Assembly: GCF_000272405.2 (NCBI RefSeq)
Contig: NZ_AJZM02000184.1
Location: forward strand, 1 to 9,726
Source: Vibrio tasmaniensis 1F-187
GTDB taxonomy: Bacteria; Pseudomonadota; Gammaproteobacteria; Enterobacterales; Vibrionaceae
DNA length: 9,726 bases
Direction of reading: 5' to 3'
The notes beneath the pieces are model-generated. The model was not told where the DNA came from and ran no database searches. It saw nothing but the letters and a program-made list of their open reading frames with translations. Below are positions 6,087-9,726 of this stretch, piece by piece. Made by a program: the position numbers and the translations under genes. How positions within the stretch are numbered: position 1 is the first letter of the stretch; every line of letters begins with the position of its first letter.

Positions 6087-7082
6087 ATGGCGATTTTAGA
6101 TGCTGATAACAGAACTGTTTTGCATGGAAAATTGAAGTTTGAAAAGGTTTTTAGAACAAAATCTATGCAAGGGGAAGAAGCAAACCTTTCCGTAATTTCA
6201 GTGTCTACCATTATGGATAGGTTGAAAAATGTCGAAGGCTTTGGTGTAGAGAGAGATACAGGCAAAGTTATTATTAGGTTACAACATGTCCAAACATCCG
6301 AGTGTGGTAATTACGTTGCTGTTCTACTTAATGTTATCAATAAAAATGGAGCCGCTACTATTGTCAGAGATACTCAAACTAACGATAAAAACGAGTTAGT
6401 TTTAGAAAGTCCAAATCAAGGATATGAGGCATCGTGTCACGTTGTGATTGACTTGAACCAAGATCGAGTTGGAACCTATTCTACGGTCTTTGAAGTTGTA
6501 CCTAAATTAGGTCATGCTCGACTGGTTGGCGTCTTAAATAAGGCACTAGCAAAGGTGTCAGATCTGGAGGAAGACTTGTATAGAGTCGATAAAGATTTTC
6601 AGCCAGTGACAGGGCAGACCAAGAAAAAAGATATCTGCTTATTCAAACATCACTGCACGCTTACGTTAGATCCTGATGAAAATTTCATGCAGGAGCTAAG
6701 AGATGGACATGTTTCGAATATCAAGCTGATTAAGTTCGCTACCGATAGACTCCATCTACCAGATCGGCAAGAGGCTATCTATACTAAAAAACATATCCTA
6801 GAGATAGAACCAAGTGCTGAACGTAGAAACCATTTAGAGATCTTTCAAGGAATAGCGCAGACCGATTTGGGTCAAGAGTATGATCAAATTTCATTCTCTT
6901 TTAAACAGGATTCAGGTCAAAGAACTGCTACGTTTGACCTTCAAGATATTCGAGTTGAGGGGCTAGAGAAAACTCTGGTGAGAAAGAGTTTTTTAGAGAA
7001 TTTCAATGTACCTTTGAAGGATTCCTATGATCAGGTATACGATGAAATTTTTGAGAAAATAATTGAGGCAGAAACTGCATGA
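6087..7082 (+). CDS. Unrecognised 331-aa soluble protein, first gene of a two-gene operon
   Basis: I do not recognise the family. The protein lacks a signal peptide and membrane segments. Residues 1-150 look like a mixed beta-rich domain with alternating strands (VIIRLQHVQT, YVAVLLNVIN, ASCHVVIDL) ending in 'TYSTVFEVVPKLGHARLVGVLNKAL' (130-154), which is well ordered and probably a conserved core. Residues 155-185 are a charged linker. Residues 186-300 form a second beta-rich region, and 300-331 are amphipathic helices. No Walker, HEPN, nuclease or protease motif could be identified. ATG 6087 is preferred over 6054 because GGAAG (6076-6080) sits 6 nt before it. Its stop overlaps the next start as ATGA, so the two proteins are translationally coupled and probably made in balanced amounts. 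By context it may be the cytosolic sensor or regulator of the membrane partner, in the manner of two-gene abortive-infection systems. That role is inference only. Confidence 0.88.
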   Translation: MAILDADNRTVLHGKLKFEKVFRTKSMQGEEANLSVISVSTIMDRLKNVEGFGVERDTGKVIIRLQHVQTSECGNYVAVLLNVINKNGAATIVRDTQTNDKNELVLESPNQGYEASCHVVIDLNQDRVGTYSTVFEVVPKLGHARLVGVLNKALAKVSDLEEDLYRVDKDFQPVTGQTKKKDICLFKHHCTLTLDPDENFMQELRDGHVSNIKLIKFATDRLHLPDRQEAIYTKKHILEIEPSAERRNHLEIFQGIAQTDLGQEYDQISFSFKQDSGQRTATFDLQDIRVEGLEKTLVRKSFLENFNVPLKDSYDQVYDEIFEKIIEAETA

Positions 7083-7642
7083 TGTTATTTGAGCAAGTCA
7101 GTAGACCTTTTGGTTTTCTCTTTATAAGAGGTATCAAAGGGAAGTATTTGTATGACTGGTTTTTGCCAGCTCTACTGACTACTCTAACGATTATTTTGAT
7201 TTGTAACTCAAATATTACTACTTATTCAAAAATTAATGACTCTCTTGTCAATGGGATTGTTGGGTTTATCTCAACTCTACCTGGCTTTTATATAGCCGCT
7301 TTAGCAGCAGTAGTAGCCTTTCAAAATAATATTTTGGATGAAGGTCTTGATGGAACGTTTGGGAAACGTCCATACGTCAAAGTCAATGCGATCAACGAGA
7401 ATAGAGAGAAAGGAACTAAGAAACAGTACCTTACAAGACGTCACTTTTTGAGTTCAATGTTTGCTTTTTTAACAGCTGAAAGCATTGTAATTACAATGTT
7501 GAACAAATTATCCCCACTCTTTGAGCAATATAACAACGTGATGGTTGTTTATATTGTTGTCATGCTTTTTAGCCTTTGGCAACTTATTGTTGTGACGTTG
7601 TGTGGGCTATATTATTTAGGCGAGCGTTTGCACGTGAAGTGA
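7079..7642 (+). CDS. Four-helix membrane protein, second gene of the operon
   Basis: This 187-aa integral membrane protein has no recognised family. Four hydrophobic segments are visible: about 28-42 (FLPALLTTLTIILIC), 58-82 (containing the Gly/Ala-rich GFYIAALAAVVAF), 122-141 (FLSSMFAFLTAESIVITML) and 153-178 (VMVVYIVVMLFSLWQLIVVTL). A basic loop of about 40 residues lies between helices 2 and 3 (FGKRPYVKVNAINENREKGTKKQYLTRRH), probably cytoplasmic, and termini and loop together suggest N-in, C-in topology. The start overlaps the upstream stop (ATGATG, so Met 7079 or 7082 are both possible). A strong terminator follows 100 bases later, so these two genes form the whole transcription unit. 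The arrangement fits a membrane effector controlled by its soluble partner. A simple transporter or anchor cannot be excluded. Confidence 0.88.
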   Translation: MMLFEQVSRPFGFLFIRGIKGKYLYDWFLPALLTTLTIILICNSNITTYSKINDSLVNGIVGFISTLPGFYIAALAAVVAFQNNILDEGLDGTFGKRPYVKVNAINENREKGTKKQYLTRRHFLSSMFAFLTAESIVITMLNKLSPLFEQYNNVMVVYIVVMLFSLWQLIVVTLCGLYYLGERLHVK

Positions 7643-7741
7643 AACTCACCCGCATTCCAGTTGGTCGAGAATAAAGCTAAAAGTAATGAAACTCCAAGGC
7701 ATGGAAGGTTAAAGGGCAATAGAGATGAAAAAGATAGAGAG
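7643..7741. other. Untranslated tail of the two-gene operon
   Basis: No gene is visible between the membrane-protein stop and the terminator. It is AT-rich with no recognisable structure, and is probably the 3' untranslated end of the operon transcript. Confidence 0.4.
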
Positions 7742-7771
7742 CGAGGTTCGTAATAACGAACCTCGTTTTTT
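7742..7771 (+). terminator. Strong rho-independent terminator
   Basis: CGAGGTTCG (7742-7750) and CGAACCTCG (7757-7765) form a perfect 9-bp GC-rich stem with loop TAATAA, followed by six T. It ends the two-gene operon and isolates it from the downstream helicase operon. Confidence 0.93.
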
Positions 7772-7786
7772 GTATCTTTGATAAAC

Positions 7787-7850
7787 TATAATAACGTAAC
7801 AAAATAGTTTTTTGACACTTTGTAACAAAAATACTAAGTTTAATGTTACA
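7787..7850 (+). promoter_or_regulatory. Promoter and repeat-rich control region of the pseudo-recombinase operon
   Basis: A consensus -35 TTGACA lies at 7812-7817. The 17-bp-spaced -10 is TAAGTT (7835-7840), a weak match, and a consensus TATAAT also occurs alone at 7787-7792. Around them are repeated GTAACAAAA words (7796-7804 and 7822-7830). An inverted repeat TGTAAC (7821-7826) and GTTACA (7845-7850) overlaps the presumed core promoter. These are candidates for autoregulation by one of the two DNA-binding proteins encoded downstream. Confidence 0.5.
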
Positions 7851-7859
7851 TATTGGAGA

Positions 7860-7868
7860 GGGGGGGGG
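7860..7868 (+). repeat. G9 homopolymer tract at the ribosome binding site
   Basis: Nine consecutive G follow GGAGA immediately before TTG-ATG, so the Shine-Dalgarno region of the pseudo-recombinase gene is a homopolymer. Such tracts change length by slipped-strand mispairing, which here would alter spacing between ribosome site and start codon. It could also be a base-calling artefact, as G runs are error-prone. Confidence 0.85.
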
Positions 7869-7871
7869 TTG

Positions 7872-8429
7872 ATGCCAAGAAAAATTGGTTTTGTGAGTGG
7901 GATGGCTCAAATTCACTCTATTCAATCAAAACTAGTGCCTATCGAGCTAGATAAAGTTTTTATTGAAGATGCAAAAGCCAAACCAGGCTCGAATAGTGAG
8001 GCTCTCAGTAAGTGTATTTGCTTTTTAGAGCGCGGGGATAGTGTTTATGTTGAGTCTTTTAGTTTGTTAGCTACAAGCTTAAGTGATTTGCACCATCGCT
8101 CTCAGCAAATCCTTTCTCAAGGTGCTTCTATTGTCTTCGTTGCTGAAAATATAATGCTATCGGAAGATGAAACGAACTCATCAGTAGTAAGCCTCAGTTT
8201 ATTTGATTCATTTGCCAAATTTGAAAATCATCTCCTTTCTGAATGTCAAAAGGCTAGTTCAGCAAGTTCAGACAGCCGAATTGGTCGTCCCTCAATACCA
8301 AGTAAGGTGCGAAAAGCAGTAATAGCTCAAAATGAACAACGTATACCTAAAGCTCAAATCGCCAAGCAGCATGGGATATCCCGACAAACCGTTTATCGAA
8401 TTTTGAATGAGAAGGGTTCTAGGAGGTAG
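7872..8429 (+). CDS. Serine-recombinase-like protein lacking catalytic residues (pseudo-resolvase)
   Basis: This 185-aa protein has the length and layout of resolvase/invertase enzymes: N-terminal catalytic-fold domain (1-125) and C-terminal helix-turn-helix (138-182, GRPSIPSKVRKAV followed by IAKQHGISRQTVYRIL). Family landmarks align: 'KIGFV' to IGYxRVS, 'VFIEDAKA' to IFEDxxSG, 'FLERGDSVYVESFSLLATSLSDL' to LxxGDTLVVxxLDRLGRSxxDL, and 'FDSFAKFENHLLSE' to the ALAExERxLIxER helix. The catalytic positions are not kept. The R-V-S block reads S-G-M, and the active-site arginines of the LDRLGRS and ERxLIxER motifs are replaced. A nearby Ser9 is offset by two positions. Strand exchange is therefore unlikely; DNA binding or repression is more plausible. 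ATG 7872 follows the GGAGA-G9 site; a TTG at 7812 is too far upstream. It leads the operon and its last codons supply the ribosome site of the next gene. Confidence 0.85.
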   Translation: MPRKIGFVSGMAQIHSIQSKLVPIELDKVFIEDAKAKPGSNSEALSKCICFLERGDSVYVESFSLLATSLSDLHHRSQQILSQGASIVFVAENIMLSEDETNSSVVSLSLFDSFAKFENHLLSECQKASSASSDSRIGRPSIPSKVRKAVIAQNEQRIPKAQIAKQHGISRQTVYRILNEKGSRR

Positions 8430-8430
8430 T

Positions 8431-8883
8431 ATGTCTAACGGATTGAAAGAAGAAAATATTGATAAGTTTCGAGCGTGGGTTTCTTCTGTTGATGGGGGAC
8501 TGCAAGATAGTGAGGAAACGGAATTAAATCGTGAAATCAAATCGATGCTAATAAGCATGGTATATCGTGGCAAGTTAAATCGAACTGAGGTGGCTAAAGT
8601 TGTAGGCGTAGGTAAATCAGCTCTAACTAAAAATGATGTCATCGTGAAAGACTTGGAAAAGTTCGAAAATTCTCTTAGAGAAATTGGAATACTGCCTAAA
8701 ATTGTCACTTCAGCATTTGCTCAAGAAGTCGCTTCAACTCCGAAGAGAAGCAAGAGCTTTACTGAAGTTCAAAGACTAGAAACGCAACTAAGTCGAGCGC
8801 AGCAAGAAATCCTAGCCCTTAAAGCAAAGTTAGAGCGATATCGAGAGCTAGAAGAGGTTATTGCTGAATTGGGAGTGCTTTGA
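8431..8883 (+). CDS. Small HTH and coiled-coil protein between pseudo-recombinase and helicase
   Basis: This is a 150-aa protein of no named family that I can identify. Residues about 35-68 look like a helix-turn-helix (MLISMVYRGKLN-RTEVAKVVGVGKSALTKN), of the type seen in DNA-binding partners of some integrases. Residues 70-87 are a helix followed by 'LREIGILP'. Residues 109-148 form a clear coiled coil with heptad leucines (VQRLETQLSRAQQEILALKAKLERYRELEEVIAEL). A dimeric DNA-binding protein is likely. ATG 8431 is chosen because AGGAGG (8421-8426), which also encodes the last two arginines of the upstream protein, lies 4 nt before it. The Met at 8407 would overlap the upstream gene and skip this site. 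Its TGA overlaps the ATG of the helicase gene by one base, so translation of all three genes is coupled. It may load or target the helicase, which is inference. Confidence 0.85.
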   Translation: MSNGLKEENIDKFRAWVSSVDGGLQDSEETELNREIKSMLISMVYRGKLNRTEVAKVVGVGKSALTKNDVIVKDLEKFENSLREIGILPKIVTSAFAQEVASTPKRSKSFTEVQRLETQLSRAQQEILALKAKLERYRELEEVIAELGVL

Positions 8884-9726
8884 TGTCATCGAAGGAAAAC
8901 CTGAGATTTTATGTTCGTGTTACTAGTGCATTCCCACTCCGAGACCATAAGTATATGTTCTATGGCGTTTTTGTTAGAGGTAGTCACCGCTCTAATAAAG
9001 TATCGGCTAGATCATATGCTGCTATTCATTGCTCGGAAAGTAAGTTTGAAGTGGAGCCGCGAGTTGGACAAATTTATGAACTGCTAGGTAAGCCTGAGGT
9101 TCGTATCAAAGATGACTCTGGATATGAAATGACAGAAGTGAGCTTTGTTGAGCCGTACAAGATAAAAATTGTCTTACCTGAAACTGCTGAAGAGTTTATT
9201 AGCTTTATCTCTAAGGAAAAAGATTTCGTTGGTATCGGTGAGGCTAAGGCTAGGTTGCTTTTCGATACCTTTGGTGGAACAATTTTTGAAATCCTTTCTC
9301 AAAAAGATATAACCTCACTAAAAAAAGTTTTAACAGCGGATTCGGCTGAGGCTTTGATCGCTGGATATGGAAAGTACGAAAATCTACGTTACGCCTCATG
9401 GTTTGCTGAGAAGAAAATACCACCACGGGTTCAAGCAAGGCTTTTTAGATACCACAAGACGAACTCAGTCGAGCAAGTAAAAGAAAACCCTTATTTACTA
9501 CAGCATTTTGGTCTGTCATTTGAAGAAACAGACAATATTGCACAGGGGTACTTTGATATCGAAGAGGATGATCTGAGAAGGCTTAATGCAATGGTGGAGT
9601 CTGCGATGAGAGACTATTGCTCTGAAGGGCATACCGTAGCTGATGTTTCGGTGTTATTTAGTCGGGTCGCTAGTCTGGCAAACGATGAAGATTTAGCTGA
9701 AGAATTGATCTGCTCCAGTAAGACTG
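8883..9726 (+). CDS. RecD2-like ATP-dependent DNA helicase, N-terminal part (3' partial)
   Basis: The frame starts at ATG 8883 (overlapping the upstream stop as TGATG) and stays open to the window end, giving 281 visible residues. The layout follows the N-terminal region of RecD2 (YrrC-like) SF1B helicases. It has an N-terminal beta-rich domain (about 6-98), then helix-hairpin-helix DNA-binding repeats beginning FVGIGEAKARLLFDTFG (115-131) and continuing through 'SLKKVLTADSAEALI'. Next come the diagnostic 'VKENPYLL....LSFEETDNIAQ' (199-221, compare 'VKENPYRL..IxGIGFKTADxIA'), and a helical domain with 'MVESAMRDYCSEGHT' (237-251, compare 'LREATSEGHTYL'). The Walker A, Walker B and other motor motifs would lie beyond the window, so activity cannot be judged. 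RecD2 proteins are 5'-3' single-strand translocases acting in DNA repair. The N-terminal domain diverges from housekeeping copies, and the gene sits with two DNA-binding proteins, suggesting a specialised accessory version. Confidence 0.85.
   Translation, partial: MSSKENLRFYVRVTSAFPLRDHKYMFYGVFVRGSHRSNKVSARSYAAIHCSESKFEVEPRVGQIYELLGKPEVRIKDDSGYEMTEVSFVEPYKIKIVLPETAEEFISFISKEKDFVGIGEAKARLLFDTFGGTIFEILSQKDITSLKKVLTADSAEALIAGYGKYENLRYASWFAEKKIPPRVQARLFRYHKTNSVEQVKENPYLLQHFGLSFEETDNIAQGYFDIEEDDLRRLNAMVESAMRDYCSEGHTVADVSVLFSRVASLANDEDLAEELICSSKT

Noticed and set aside
6087..7642. Kiwa (KwaA/KwaB) anti-phage system
   Set aside because: The pair of a four-helix membrane protein and a soluble partner of about 330 aa recalls Kiwa. 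However, the gene order is reversed and I could not see DUF4868-like sequence in the soluble protein. A profile search would be needed to revive the idea.
7812..7871. Upstream TTG start adding 20 residues to the pseudo-recombinase
   Set aside because: The codon coincides with the -35 hexamer and has no ribosome site. The added residues have no family counterpart, and they would encode the G tract as Gly-Gly-Gly.
8292..8708. 138-aa - strand open frame
   Set aside because: It is antisense to the end of the pseudo-recombinase and the HTH/coiled-coil gene, both of which have strong ribosome sites and recognisable domains. No ribosome site was seen for it.
7872..8883. Gamma-mobile-trio type mobile element genes
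   Set aside because: The context (Gammaproteobacteria, defence cargo, small coiled-coil HTH protein) prompted the idea. No tyrosine recombinase or large integrase-like gene is present in the window, so it cannot be supported.

Overview
The window looks like part of a defence or mobile-gene island in an AT-rich gammaproteobacterium. A Vibrio-like or related marine genus is my best guess. It rests on base composition, an ISAs1-type transposase remnant and the general look of the proteins, so it is an inference and not a species call. There are no tRNA, rRNA or CRISPR features. Gene calls on the + strand dominate, with one gene and one transposase remnant on the - strand.

Layout. (1) 1-4280: the end of a type I restriction-modification locus, with hsdS (5' end outside the window) followed directly by a complete hsdR; hsdM is presumably upstream. 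(2) 4281-4436: a short intergenic segment rich in stem-loops, ending in a perfect 10-bp hairpin shared with the convergent gene. (3) 4437-5300: a divergent pair, an unrecognised 175-aa gene on the - strand and a small XRE-type repressor on the + strand. They are separated by two 28-bp tandem repeats that hold two overlapping, mirror-image promoters. (4) 5301-6086: an orphan MazE/AbrB-type antitoxin gene with no toxin, a terminator, and a frameshifted C-terminal remnant of an ISAs1-family transposase. (5) 6087-7642: a tightly coupled two-gene operon, a soluble protein of 331 aa that I cannot name plus a four-helix membrane protein, closed by a strong terminator. (6) 7872-9726: a tightly packed operon of a serine-recombinase-like protein that has lost its catalytic residues, a small helix-turn-helix/coiled-coil protein, and the N-terminal 281 residues of a RecD2-like helicase that runs out of the window.

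How the parts may work together. The type I system is a recognised anti-DNA defence. The XRE protein probably represses its own gene and the divergent 175-aa gene through the shared operators. The 331-aa/membrane pair has the architecture of many two-gene abortive-infection systems (cytosolic sensor plus membrane effector), but no known family was recognised. The last operon combines a probable DNA-binding pseudo-recombinase, a second DNA-binding protein and a DNA helicase. It could be a DNA-targeting defence module or the maintenance machinery of a mobile element. These last two operons are the best candidates for an undescribed system.
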